Assembly: GCF_003555545.1 (NCBI RefSeq)
Contig: NZ_CP032157.1
Span: forward strand, 2,360,546-2,424,545
DNA from: Paraflavitalea soli
GTDB lineage: Bacteria > Bacteroidota > Bacteroidia > Chitinophagales > Chitinophagaceae
Length of the DNA stretch: 64,000 nt
Direction of reading: 5' to 3'
In this document: piece by piece, positions 25,281 to 35,684 of the stretch
How the letters are laid out: the number at the start of each line of letters is the position of its first letter
Numbering within the stretch: the stretch's first letter is position 1
Position numbers and translations under genes: made by a program
Notes under the pieces: generated by a model
The model's database searches: none
Told to the model about the DNA's origin: nothing
Seen by the model: the letters and a program-made list of their open reading frames with translations, nothing else

Positions 25281-26852
25281 TCAATAATAGGCTACAGGTG
25301 GTTCCGACAATTTAGGATCGGCCGTCAGCTCAGTAGCTGGTATGGGCAACGTAAACGTATTAATGGTAGCCGGCGTGATCGCTACATTGTAAGGCGTAGG
25401 CGTAGCAATACCATTACTGTAAGTAAACAATTGCCTTTTTTGATTATTGATGGCATCAATAGCCTTTTGAGGGTTGTAATAGGAAAGCCTTACCAGGTCA
25501 AGCCAGAACTGGCTTTCATAAGCTAGTTCAATCCTTCTTTCCCTGAAAAGGGTATCGGCTGTAAGTAGCGGTGCCGGATCAACTCCTGCCCTCGTACGCA
25601 CTTTATTAAAATATTTCAACGCCTCTCCATCGGCTGTAGAAGCATTATTGCCCAGAATAGCTTCGGCATATATCAGGTACACATCGGCCAGGCGCAGCAG
25701 CGCATTGTGCTCGATAGAGGACCATAGGTCCATCGTGGGTGAATTATTATCCGCTGCCGTGCCCACTACATGTTTTTTAAGATTACAGGCAGTTGCCCTG
25801 TATCCTCCGCCTGCCGCATTCAGTTCAGAATAAAGATCCCCCGTAAGCATAAAAGAGGCTTTGCGCCGGATGGAGTCCTGCGCTGTATATAAAGTATACA
25901 GATCGTAGGTGGGACCAATGGCGCCACCCCAGCCGCCGCCACCCGTTACCACGTCGCCGCTGGGCGCAAACTGCGCCTGCAGTGAATTGCCCAACCCATA
26001 CCCTACACCAGGCGCCCATTGCAAGGCAAAAAGCGATTCAGGGTTGTCGTTAAACTGCGTTCTGAACAGATTATAATAGCTGGGAAGCAACGATAACCCA
26101 CTCTTGTTACAAACATTTCCGGCATATAGCTTAGCGCTGTCTAATAAGGCCTGGTTGCGGGTCAGGTTCTGATTCAGACCAGCCCAGGTGAGGTATACTT
26201 TGCCAAGCATTCCCTGCGCCGACCAGGTGGTCAGCCTGCCTGCTGCATCTGTTGCCGGCAGGTTCCTGGCTGCAAAGGTCAGATCCGAAGCAATAAATTT
26301 ATAGACATCCGATACAAGGTTCCTCCGCAGCAAGGACGAGTCTATCAATTTGGTGTTATCCTCTATGATCGGCACAGCCCCCCACAACTGAACGAGGTGA
26401 AAGTAAACAGTGGCCCTGATAAATCTTGCTTCAGCCAGTGCGGCATTGATGTCTTTCGCCGGTATTGATGCCGGTGCTTTATCGTGGAAAGCTTTGATGG
26501 TAACGTTGCATTGACCTACGATCTTGTAAAAACTGCGCCAGGTAGCAGCCAACTGGTTATTATCGCCCGTGATCGAAAACGTAGTGAATTGTACCAGGTC
26601 GGCATTGTAGGGCTGCAGCAGGTTGCCGCTCAATACATCCCCGATCGTAAGATAAGGAAAAGCATTATAGTCGAACCAGGTAGCGCCGCCATATAATGCT
26701 GCAGTAGCCAGCCGTAGATCGGCAGTCGATTGATAAAAATTATCTGAAGTGATCTGTGATAAAGACGGACGATCGAGAAAGCTTTTTTGGCAACCCGATG
26801 TACACGCCAGCAAAAGCAGTAGAGGAATAATAATGCTATATAATGATTTCAT
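25281..26852 (-). CDS. SusD/RagB-family glycan-binding lipoprotein (pair 1)
   Basis: 523 aa with a lipoprotein leader (MKSLYSIIIPLLLLLACTSGCQKSFLD). The SusD signature CQKSFLDRPSLSQITSDNFYQSTADLRLA opens the mature protein, and TPR-type helices such as ALAEARFIRATVYFHLVQLWGAVPII and the C-terminal FRERRIELAYESQFWLDLVRL are conserved. SusD proteins lid the SusC transporter and bind glycan at the outer membrane. It lies 10 bp after susC1 and 25 bp before the SGBP gene. Confidence 0.95.
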   Translation of the reverse strand: MKSLYSIIIPLLLLLACTSGCQKSFLDRPSLSQITSDNFYQSTADLRLATAALYGGATWFDYNAFPYLTIGDVLSGNLLQPYNADLVQFTTFSITGDNNQLAATWRSFYKIVGQCNVTIKAFHDKAPASIPAKDINAALAEARFIRATVYFHLVQLWGAVPIIEDNTKLIDSSLLRRNLVSDVYKFIASDLTFAARNLPATDAAGRLTTWSAQGMLGKVYLTWAGLNQNLTRNQALLDSAKLYAGNVCNKSGLSLLPSYYNLFRTQFNDNPESLFALQWAPGVGYGLGNSLQAQFAPSGDVVTGGGGWGGAIGPTYDLYTLYTAQDSIRRKASFMLTGDLYSELNAAGGGYRATACNLKKHVVGTAADNNSPTMDLWSSIEHNALLRLADVYLIYAEAILGNNASTADGEALKYFNKVRTRAGVDPAPLLTADTLFRERRIELAYESQFWLDLVRLSYYNPQKAIDAINNQKRQLFTYSNGIATPTPYNVAITPATINTFTLPIPATELTADPKLSEPPVAYY

Positions 26853-26862
26853 ATGATCTTTT

Positions 26863-29800
26863 TTACTTCGTTAAGGCCAGGTTTGCTCCTATTGTAAACA
26901 CGCGGGGCTGCGGATAAAAACCATCGTCTACACCCGCCAGCAAGGGATTCCAGGAACCTATTTCTGGATCTACCCCACTGTATTTCTTAATAATAAAGGC
27001 ATTCGTTACATTCACATATATCCGCAAGGAATTCATGCGCACTTTTGTCAGCAGCTTTTGCGGCAGCGTATAGCCGAGTGAAATGTTTTTACACCTGATA
27101 AACGAACCATCCTCGACAAACCGGTCGGATAACCGGTTGTTGTCATTACCGCTGCTTTGGCTTACCCGTTGGATGTTAGTACCGGGATTGGTTACATATA
27201 CATTATTTATATCAGTAGACGAGCCGCTCGGATCCTTCATACCAAGCCTGGCATAATTGAGCACCGATTTGAAGTACCCAAAGTTCTGGTTGGGATTATC
27301 ACCGTTGATACGCATGCTGTTCAGCACTTTGTTGCCAACATTGGCGCTGAGGAAAATATTAAGATCAAAATTCTTATAGGAAAAGGTATTATTAAAGCCT
27401 ATCTGGAATTTCGGGATCGGCGTTCCTAAGAACGTCTGATCACGCTGGTCGATCACGGTATCGCCATTCAGATCACGAAATTTCACATCTCCCAGCCAAA
27501 CACCGCCTGTATTGGGCGTGATGGGGATCTTTACCCCGGTAGTTGGGTTCACCGGTAAAGCCGGATGATTCTTAAAATCACCGGCATCAGTAAATAATCC
27601 ATCCGTTTGATAGCCCCAAAATTCACCGATCGAACGGCCTACCACCGACCGCGCAGCAATAGCCGTTCCATAATAACCATACAGGGCTGCTCCCTCTGCA
27701 TTCAGCGTCAGTATTTTGTTGACATTATGCGATACAGTGATATCGGACCGCCAGGTAAAATCCTTGCTTTTAATATTCACCGAGCTGATCCTGAAATCGA
27801 ATCCTTTGTTGCTGACAGCGCCTATGTTTTTATAAGGAGCAGCCAGTGATCCGGGATTCCAGCTGGTAGAGGGTACCGTGCCTGAATACAGCGGGAGCGG
27901 CAGACTGAGCAAAAGACCGTCAGTTCTGCGATCGTAAAAATCTACCGAGAAATTGATACGCTGGTTCCACAACGAAGCATCCAATCCTATGTTGGCATAT
28001 TTTGTCTTTTCCCAACGTACAAAGGGATTGGGTAAATTGGCAGTAAGCTGCGCCACCCCCGACAAACCATTGGCACTGGTAATGAGGGTAGAAGCATAGG
28101 CATAATCGCTGATATTCTGGTTGTTCGTAAGCCCATACCCTATCCTGAGCTTCAGTTCATTAAAAAAGGTGACCGGTTTAAAAAAATCTTCATTGTTTAT
28201 TTTCCAGGCAAAGGCCCCCGAGTAAGTGGTAACCCAGCGATTATCGGCCGCAAATTTGGAAGATCCATCTGCACGCACATTGGCAGTAAACAGGTACCGG
28301 TCGTTATAACCAAAGTTAAGCCGTCCAAAATACGACTCCTGGGCACTTTGCCCCTTATCGCCCGAATTGGTAGCAGTAGTGGCATCGCCACTATTAATAG
28401 CCTGTACACTGTTGGAAGGGAAATTCTTACGCGTAGCCGATACATTTTCAAAAGTGCTTACCTGTGCTTCGTGCCCCAGCAAAGCATTTACATTATACCT
28501 GTTGCTGAACAAACGGTTATAGGTTAAATAATTCCTGAGCGTTGTATAATAGCTCTGGGCATACGAATAGCTGGATTGATTTACCTTGTTAACGATGCTG
28601 CCGATCGTATACGTAGGCGTAAATTGATCCTGCGTCCCAAAATCAAAACTGCCGGACACTTCGTTCCGGAGAGAGAGGTCACGCGTAAAAGCAATCTCTG
28701 CATATGCATTGCCCAATAGCTGGTTCCTTTTTTTATCATTCTTTGTGATCTGTGCTATAGCATAGGGGTTCAGTGCATAAGCGCCGTAGATATTCGGATC
28801 ATTACCACCCCAGCTTCCATCCCCGTTCTGCACATTTACATCCGGTGTTTGGTTCAGCGCCATTGAAATGACACCCGAACTGGAAGTGGTCACTTTTTCA
28901 GTAATATGCGCCAGTTGCAAACTGGTACCGATCTTCAGCCAGTTCGTAGTTTTATTATCCAGGTTCAGCCTTACTGAGGTCCTGCCAAAATCAGATCCCA
29001 GTGCAATACCCTCCTGCCGGAAATAAGAACCCGACAGCAGGTATTGCGTACGGTTGTCACCGCCGCTAACAGTGATGGCATGATTTTGCATGGGCGCTTT
29101 CCTGAATAATGCTTTTTGCCAGTTGGTACCTTCCCCGAGGTATTGGGGATTGGCAAACTGTGGCCGCAGATCATATCCGATAATAGCGCTTTTTTCATTC
29201 ATGAAACTGGCATACTCGCGCAGGTTCATGGTTGGATAGTAACCCGGCAATTGCTGCCTTCCGGCATAAAAGTCATAGGCAATGCGGGGTGCTCCCACCT
29301 GCCCTCTTTTGGTAGTGATAATGATGACCCCATTGGTAGCCTGCGAGCCATAAATAGCTGTAGCCGATGCATCTTTTAGTACATCGACACTTTCTACTTC
29401 AGCCATATTGATACTGGCTAGCGGATTAGAACCGCCATTTGTGTTGGCAGCGCCACCCACAATCACACCGTCGATCACCACTAAAGGTGGGTTATTACTG
29501 AAGGAAGATAATCCGCGGATCTGAATGGACACCGCACCTCCCGGCTGACCGGAAATTTGCTGTACCACCAATCCTGGTACTTTACCCTGCAGCGCCTGGT
29601 CGAAAGTTACCGGCTGTGTTTTGCGCAATTCTTCGCCGCTTACAGAAGAAATGGCCCCGGTAACATCTTTACGTTTTGATTTACCATAACCTATCACCAC
29701 CACATCATCCATTTTTATATCACCTTCGTCCAGCCTCACTTCCAGACTGTTACTCTTACCTACCTTCACTTCTTTCTGGAGATACCCAATCCTGCTTATT

Positions 29801-30051
29801 ACCAACACATCACCTTCTTTTGCTTCAATGGTAAAGCGGCCATTTACATCCGTGGTGGTGTTCACCGAAGCACCTTTAATAAAAATGACAACATCCTGCA
29901 GCGGTTTGTTTTGCGGGGAAACCGTTACCTGACCGGTAATCTTTTTTGTGCCTGCTCTTTCCTGTGCAGAACTATTCCAGGTAATGAGCAGGCAAGTGGA
30001 AAAAAAACATAGCAGCAATAGTCGCAAGCGAATCGTTTTGGTTGAATTCAT
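26863..30051 (-). CDS. SusC/RagA-family TonB-dependent outer membrane transporter (pair 1)
   Basis: 1062 aa. Signal peptide, then a carboxypeptidase-regulatory-like domain (KITGQVTVSPQNKPLQDVVIFIKG), TonB-box region and plug (DVTGAISSVSGEELRKTQPVTFDQALQGKVPGL; SGQPGGAVSIQIRG), and a large 22-strand barrel ending in FTIGANLALTK. It has no N-terminal STN signalling domain, so it is a plain transporter. It takes up oligosaccharides with its SusD partner. The gene lies 15 bp after the GH31 gene, so it shares the operon A promoter. Its leader (MNSTKTIRLRLLLLCFFS) is very like that of SusC2. Confidence 0.95.
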   Translation of the reverse strand: MNSTKTIRLRLLLLCFFSTCLLITWNSSAQERAGTKKITGQVTVSPQNKPLQDVVIFIKGASVNTTTDVNGRFTIEAKEGDVLVISRIGYLQKEVKVGKSNSLEVRLDEGDIKMDDVVVIGYGKSKRKDVTGAISSVSGEELRKTQPVTFDQALQGKVPGLVVQQISGQPGGAVSIQIRGLSSFSNNPPLVVIDGVIVGGAANTNGGSNPLASINMAEVESVDVLKDASATAIYGSQATNGVIIITTKRGQVGAPRIAYDFYAGRQQLPGYYPTMNLREYASFMNEKSAIIGYDLRPQFANPQYLGEGTNWQKALFRKAPMQNHAITVSGGDNRTQYLLSGSYFRQEGIALGSDFGRTSVRLNLDNKTTNWLKIGTSLQLAHITEKVTTSSSGVISMALNQTPDVNVQNGDGSWGGNDPNIYGAYALNPYAIAQITKNDKKRNQLLGNAYAEIAFTRDLSLRNEVSGSFDFGTQDQFTPTYTIGSIVNKVNQSSYSYAQSYYTTLRNYLTYNRLFSNRYNVNALLGHEAQVSTFENVSATRKNFPSNSVQAINSGDATTATNSGDKGQSAQESYFGRLNFGYNDRYLFTANVRADGSSKFAADNRWVTTYSGAFAWKINNEDFFKPVTFFNELKLRIGYGLTNNQNISDYAYASTLITSANGLSGVAQLTANLPNPFVRWEKTKYANIGLDASLWNQRINFSVDFYDRRTDGLLLSLPLPLYSGTVPSTSWNPGSLAAPYKNIGAVSNKGFDFRISSVNIKSKDFTWRSDITVSHNVNKILTLNAEGAALYGYYGTAIAARSVVGRSIGEFWGYQTDGLFTDAGDFKNHPALPVNPTTGVKIPITPNTGGVWLGDVKFRDLNGDTVIDQRDQTFLGTPIPKFQIGFNNTFSYKNFDLNIFLSANVGNKVLNSMRINGDNPNQNFGYFKSVLNYARLGMKDPSGSSTDINNVYVTNPGTNIQRVSQSSGNDNNRLSDRFVEDGSFIRCKNISLGYTLPQKLLTKVRMNSLRIYVNVTNAFIIKKYSGVDPEIGSWNPLLAGVDDGFYPQPRVFTIGANLALTK

Positions 30052-30066
30052 ATGTGTGTATTTAAC

Positions 30067-32925
30067 TTAACTACTTGGTATCGTTAGTCTCTTTCCTTCA
30101 TACATCACTGCTTTATTATACCCTGCATTAAAATTCAAATGCTTTGCATCCGCAGGTGTAATAAAGTTTATACGAAACATCCTTTTTTGAAGCATTCCGT
30201 TAAACGATCCTTTGCGATCGCCTACAGTAACTGTTTTTGTCGCTTCATTGTATTTTATAGGAATGACCGAGAAAGCGCCTTTTTCGTAATTGTAGTTAAT
30301 ACCCTCGTCTTCATACAGGTTAAAAGAAGCATCCGCTCCCGTGTAAACATTCAGCATAATGGTATCAGCCGGTTTTTCTCCGGTGTATTGTAGCCCGGGG
30401 CCAAAAGGAAGGATAGAACCCGCTTTTACAAATACCGGCATGCGTTCATACGGTGCTTCAGCCATGATGTGTTGACCGGCCGCAAACCATTTGCCTGAAT
30501 AGAGGTCATACCAGCCTGCACAGGCCGGCAGATACAATCCTCGTTTCGTTTGCTTGTATTCGCATACAGGATTGACAAGCAAAGAGGGACCAAAAAGGTA
30601 TTGATCACCTATGTTCAATACCACTGTATCTTTTGCAAAGTCCATTGCCAGTCCGCGCATGATCGTGTAATTCTCATGATAAGCTGCACCAGCCAGGGAA
30701 TAGATATAAGGCATTAAGCGATAACGCAGTTGATCGTAATAGAGAAAGCTCTGGTAGGCTGCATGTGTTTCAGGAGCGATGTTGAAGATCTCCCGGTAAG
30801 GAAACTGCCCATGCGAACGGAATAAAGGCACAAAGGCCCCAAACTGGTACCAGCGCGTATTCAGTTCCCTCCATTCTTCGAGGTGTGCGGCATCCTGTCT
30901 TTCAAATTTTTCCGGCACTACAAAGCCACCAATATCCATGGTCCAGTAAGGCAATCCGGATAGTGAGAAATTTAGCCCTGCTGTGATCTGGTTCTTCATA
31001 TCCCGCCAGGTAGATCCGATATCACCGCTCCATATGGCTGCCCCATAGCGTTGGGACCCTGCAAAGCCAGAGCGGGTCAATAAGAACACTCGTTTATTGG
31101 GATCTGTTGAACGCTGCCCTTCGTAGATCCCTTTTGCATTTTGCAAAGGATAGGCATTCAGGTATTCCGCTGCACTGCCCAATGCTGTGGGCGTCATTTG
31201 CGACTTTCTTTTTTCGGGACCCACATTGGAAAGAATATCGGGTTCGCTCGCATCCATCCACCACGCATCAATTCCTTTACTGTAAATTTTTTTGTTGATC
31301 AGATCCCAGAATCCCTTCCTGGCATGTTCATTGAATGCATCGTAAAAAGTGGAGACATATCCTTTGCCTATCCAATCCCTTTGTCGGTCGGCAATATTTC
31401 TTTTATACAGCCAGCCATTCTTGTCAAATTCGTTGTAAGCGGGAATACCTTCATAGAATTTCGGCCATACCGAGATCATGATCCGCGTGTTATACTTTTT
31501 ATGCAGTACATCGATCATGCTATCAGGCCTGGGAAACCGGGCTTCATCAAATTCCTGGCTACCCCACCCCGCTTCTTTCCAATAGCTCCAGTCTAAAACA
31601 ATATTGTCAATGGGAATTTTTCTTTTCCGGAATTCATTAACCGTCGACAAAATTTCATCCTGCGTTTTATACCGCTCCCTGCTTTGCCAGAAACCCAATG
31701 CCCATTGAGGCACTATGGGTGCCTTGCCGGTTAGTTCACGATACCCGCCAATCACCTCATCCATATTATTTCCGTAGATGAAATAATAATCGATCTGCTG
31801 ACCCGCCTCAGACCAAAAACCAAAGCTGTTTTGCTCCCCTGCGCTAAGGGGTTCCTGCCATTTCAGCGAAAGATAGGATTCCCCGCCCTCCGGCGTCCAT
31901 TCGATCCTGACAGCTACTTTTTCTCCGTCTTTGAACTGGTACGGTATCAGGGCAGGCGCAGGATTCCATGATTTTCGCCAGTGATCCAACACAAGCTTTC
32001 CATCAAGCCAAACCTTCAGCGAACCACCAAAGGTGAAACGGAACTGGTGAAGGCCTGAAAAATAACTAACCAGGCTACCTTCCCAGGTCACCATCCCGGT
32101 AGCGGGTGTAAATTCAGCAGGAAGCTGGTTCTTTGAGTCGCCCTCAAACTCCATATTGATCGCCGCTGCTGCTCTTTCAACTATTATCTCCTGCGGTTTG
32201 TGCTTATCATTGGCATAGGATGCTGTAAGCCAGCCAACTGCCCCCGTTTTTGAAAAAAGCTGCAGGTCCGCAAGTGGATGGAACGACTTCAGATCCCCTG
32301 CCCTGGTGATCGAATAATTATCCCACAGAATGCCGTAGTTATTACTGGATACCAGAAAAGGGATAGCCACTTCTGTATTGTTTTGAAAGAAAGTAACCTG
32401 CTGCCCTCTGTAATTGAGGATGCCATCCTGGTGCTGCCCCAGGCCATACCAGGCGTCGTTGGCAGGAGTTTGGAATGTCTGGGTAAGTGCGTAATACCGT
32501 TTACCGTCAAATACGGTGGGCTGAAAGCTCCGTCCCAGTGGTTGCTTTTCAGCCAGTATTTTCTTGCCTGCCTGGTCCCGGAATATAACCGCGCCGGTTT
32601 TCAGATCGATGACCGCGGTCAGCTTTTTTGTTTTTAGCGTCAGGCTATCTTTGGAGGAAGTGACTTTCCAGAAAACCGAAGGGCTTTTTCTGTATACAGT
32701 AACCAGGCTTTGCGAAGCTGCCATTTCTTTTCCCGGCGCAGCAATTACCCTGATAATGTTATCGGTAATCACTTCCAGCTTAACCGCATTCGATACACCT
32801 GTTACAAGGGGATCAGTGAAAACAATTATACCGTCGGGAGTAGTAATATAGGATGGCGGCGCTGCCTGCAAAATATTCAACAGCGAAGAACACAGCAAAC
32901 TGAACAACAGTAGTCGTAATTTCAT
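30067..32925 (-). CDS. GH31 alpha-xylosidase with inserted PA14 domain
   Basis: 952 aa from ATG 32925 (a TTG at 32937 is in frame but lies outside the signal peptide MKLRLLLFSLLCSSLLNILQA). An N-terminal galactose-mutarotase-like sandwich holds an inserted PA14 domain at about 235-360 (LKVWLDGKLVLDHWRKSWNP). The barrel carries nucleophile Asp558 in WWMDASEPD and acid/base Asp635 in IWSGDIGSTW. A PA14 insert is known in alpha-xylosidases acting on xyloglucan oligosaccharides (Cellvibrio Xyl31A and Bacteroides ovatus types), where it lengthens the substrate pocket. First gene of operon A. Likely role: removing alpha-1,6-xylose from the non-reducing end, probably in the periplasm. Confidence 0.9.
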   Translation of the reverse strand: MKLRLLLFSLLCSSLLNILQAAPPSYITTPDGIIVFTDPLVTGVSNAVKLEVITDNIIRVIAAPGKEMAASQSLVTVYRKSPSVFWKVTSSKDSLTLKTKKLTAVIDLKTGAVIFRDQAGKKILAEKQPLGRSFQPTVFDGKRYYALTQTFQTPANDAWYGLGQHQDGILNYRGQQVTFFQNNTEVAIPFLVSSNNYGILWDNYSITRAGDLKSFHPLADLQLFSKTGAVGWLTASYANDKHKPQEIIVERAAAAINMEFEGDSKNQLPAEFTPATGMVTWEGSLVSYFSGLHQFRFTFGGSLKVWLDGKLVLDHWRKSWNPAPALIPYQFKDGEKVAVRIEWTPEGGESYLSLKWQEPLSAGEQNSFGFWSEAGQQIDYYFIYGNNMDEVIGGYRELTGKAPIVPQWALGFWQSRERYKTQDEILSTVNEFRKRKIPIDNIVLDWSYWKEAGWGSQEFDEARFPRPDSMIDVLHKKYNTRIMISVWPKFYEGIPAYNEFDKNGWLYKRNIADRQRDWIGKGYVSTFYDAFNEHARKGFWDLINKKIYSKGIDAWWMDASEPDILSNVGPEKRKSQMTPTALGSAAEYLNAYPLQNAKGIYEGQRSTDPNKRVFLLTRSGFAGSQRYGAAIWSGDIGSTWRDMKNQITAGLNFSLSGLPYWTMDIGGFVVPEKFERQDAAHLEEWRELNTRWYQFGAFVPLFRSHGQFPYREIFNIAPETHAAYQSFLYYDQLRYRLMPYIYSLAGAAYHENYTIMRGLAMDFAKDTVVLNIGDQYLFGPSLLVNPVCEYKQTKRGLYLPACAGWYDLYSGKWFAAGQHIMAEAPYERMPVFVKAGSILPFGPGLQYTGEKPADTIMLNVYTGADASFNLYEDEGINYNYEKGAFSVIPIKYNEATKTVTVGDRKGSFNGMLQKRMFRINFITPADAKHLNFNAGYNKAVMYEGKRLTIPSS

Positions 32926-32953
32926 ACAGCAATACAATAATTATAGAATGCTG

Positions 32954-33020
32954 TAAAACTATTGCTATACTGCCAGCATGAGGGGAGCTGAATGTTTCAT
33001 AATAGGGTAATGAATGTTGC
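32954..33020 (-). promoter_or_regulatory. Operon A promoter with two 22-bp-spaced regulator half-sites (site A)
   Basis: On the minus strand GCAACATTCA (33011-33020) and GAAACATTCA (32989-32998) form a direct repeat with 22-bp period. Exactly 27 nt further lies TAGTTTTA (32954-32961), close to the TAnnTTTG box. The GH31 start follows 29 bp downstream. Sites B and C have the same layout. Confidence 0.75.
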
Positions 33021-33080
33021 AACGAACTGACTTTCACTAAAAAACACGAACCAGGCTGCAGGCTGCCGGTATAAGGGCAC

Positions 33081-34037
<957 letters not shown>

Positions 34038-35672
34038 TTATAGGTAAATTTTAAACACAATGGCCAGGTCATTCGGAACCAGTTTGGGATTTTGAATGGA
34101 CAACGAATCTGCATCTTGTTTCCAGCTTATCTTTTCCTTATTGCCCAGCACTTCAATCCGCTTTACTATCCCATTGCCTTTGGTTTTACCCAACGCTTTC
34201 AGAACCACTTTTTCCTCCGGTGTACCCAATACAGTAGCATACAACACCTTTCCTTTCTGATTGTAGCGAATATCTTTTGCCGAAAATTTTATTTTTTCTT
34301 CGTTAAAACCAGGGCCATTTACCGGGTTAGCCGTTTCAGCAACCGGCCCTTCTCCATACGTTTTCCAGGGGCGGGTATCAAAAATACTCTCCTTGTTAAT
34401 TTCCATCCAGCCGGCAATACCTTCAAGTATCGCCATTTCTTTTTCATCAATGGTGCCATCTCCACGGATAGGAATATTCAGCAGCAGATTACCATTTTTG
34501 CTGACAATATCAATCAACGTATGAATAACCGTCTTTGCTGATTTATAACCATTACGCTCATAGGTCGGTCGGCTATAATGCCAGTCACCGATACAGGTAC
34601 AGGTTTGCCAGGCTTTGTCTTGCATTTTATCAGGAGCGCCTCTTTCCACATCCCACACCATGCACTTTTTTTGTTCTTCCGTAAGCACTTTTCCAAACAA
34701 AACAGCATTAAGTTGGCCGTTGTGCGTAGCCATATTGTGATTATAGTAGTGTGCAGCAATCTTCAACCCCGCATCACTTACAGGATAGAGGGGAAGCCCT
34801 GTATCATCGAAGTAAAGCAGGTCAGGATTGTATTGGTTGATCAGGTCAATGGTTCGGTTATAAAACTTTTCGCAATATTCCTGTGAGGGAATCGAAGCCC
34901 CGTTGTCCCAATTCCACTGGCTCCACAAGCTGGTGATATTTTCACTTCCTGCACTCAGGTTATGTTGCTGGGCATACAGCCCTTGCGGGTCAAGCCCTTC
35001 CCACCAGGTTCCCTTCCCATCCGCCTTGGTCAGTTTCCCATCGTAGGGAATGCCGGCAAAAGGACCTTTTTTATCCGAACGTTGGGCCGTTTCAAACCAT
35101 GTCCATGCATGAGATCCATGCACACTTAATCCGAAGGGAAGTTTGTATTTTTTCGCTGCTTGTGCCCAACCTTTAATAATATCCTTCCTGGGACCCACCC
35201 GCAGCGTGTTCCATTCCTGGTACTTGCTGTTCCACAGATCGAGATTATCGTGGTGATTGGCCATCGCAAAGAAATATTGTGCCCCCGTACGTTTGTAAAG
35301 CGCTACCAGTTTCTCCGGGTCCCAATGCTCCGCTTTCCAATCATGGATCACTTCCTTAAACCCCGCTTTCGATGGATGCCCATAATGCTTCACATGCCAT
35401 GTATACTGTTCACTGCCTTCATCGTACATGAACCGTCCATACCAGTCGCCTTGTTCCGGTTGACATTGCGGGCCCCAATGCGCCCATATGCCAAACTTCG
35501 CATTCCGGAACCATGCCGGAATGGTATATTGTTGAAGTGATTGCCAGGTAGGTTCAAACTTGCCTGGTGCAACCGCTTCATTGCCCGGCCTGATAGGTGA
35601 TGGATAACTTTCCTGCGCCAGGAGCGATTGAACAAAAAGAATACCCGTGATCAGTGAAATAACATGCTTCAT
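34038..35672 (-). CDS. GH29 alpha-L-fucosidase (operon B copy)
   Basis: 544 aa with Sec signal peptide (MKHVISLITGILFVQSLLAQ). The GH29 barrel is clear (WFRNAKFGIWAHWGPQCQPEQGDWYGR; YFFAMANHHDNLDLWNSKYQEWN), with nucleophile Asp289 in DLLYFDDTGLP and the C-terminal beta-sandwich. It closely resembles the GH29 at 51331-52977, sharing YDGKLTKADGKGTWWEGLDP. In fucosylated xyloglucan the fucose is alpha-1,2-linked to galactose. GH95 is the family best known for that linkage, so the exact linkage cut by this GH29 is open. Confidence 0.92.
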   Translation of the reverse strand: MKHVISLITGILFVQSLLAQESYPSPIRPGNEAVAPGKFEPTWQSLQQYTIPAWFRNAKFGIWAHWGPQCQPEQGDWYGRFMYDEGSEQYTWHVKHYGHPSKAGFKEVIHDWKAEHWDPEKLVALYKRTGAQYFFAMANHHDNLDLWNSKYQEWNTLRVGPRKDIIKGWAQAAKKYKLPFGLSVHGSHAWTWFETAQRSDKKGPFAGIPYDGKLTKADGKGTWWEGLDPQGLYAQQHNLSAGSENITSLWSQWNWDNGASIPSQEYCEKFYNRTIDLINQYNPDLLYFDDTGLPLYPVSDAGLKIAAHYYNHNMATHNGQLNAVLFGKVLTEEQKKCMVWDVERGAPDKMQDKAWQTCTCIGDWHYSRPTYERNGYKSAKTVIHTLIDIVSKNGNLLLNIPIRGDGTIDEKEMAILEGIAGWMEINKESIFDTRPWKTYGEGPVAETANPVNGPGFNEEKIKFSAKDIRYNQKGKVLYATVLGTPEEKVVLKALGKTKGNGIVKRIEVLGNKEKISWKQDADSLSIQNPKLVPNDLAIVFKIYL

Positions 35673-35684
35673 GTATCTATTTTT

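Noticed and set aside
33030-33075. Possible terminator between operon B and site A (GC-rich CAGGCTGCAGGCTGCC)
   Set aside because: It is mainly a direct repeat and does not fold into a convincing stem on the minus strand.
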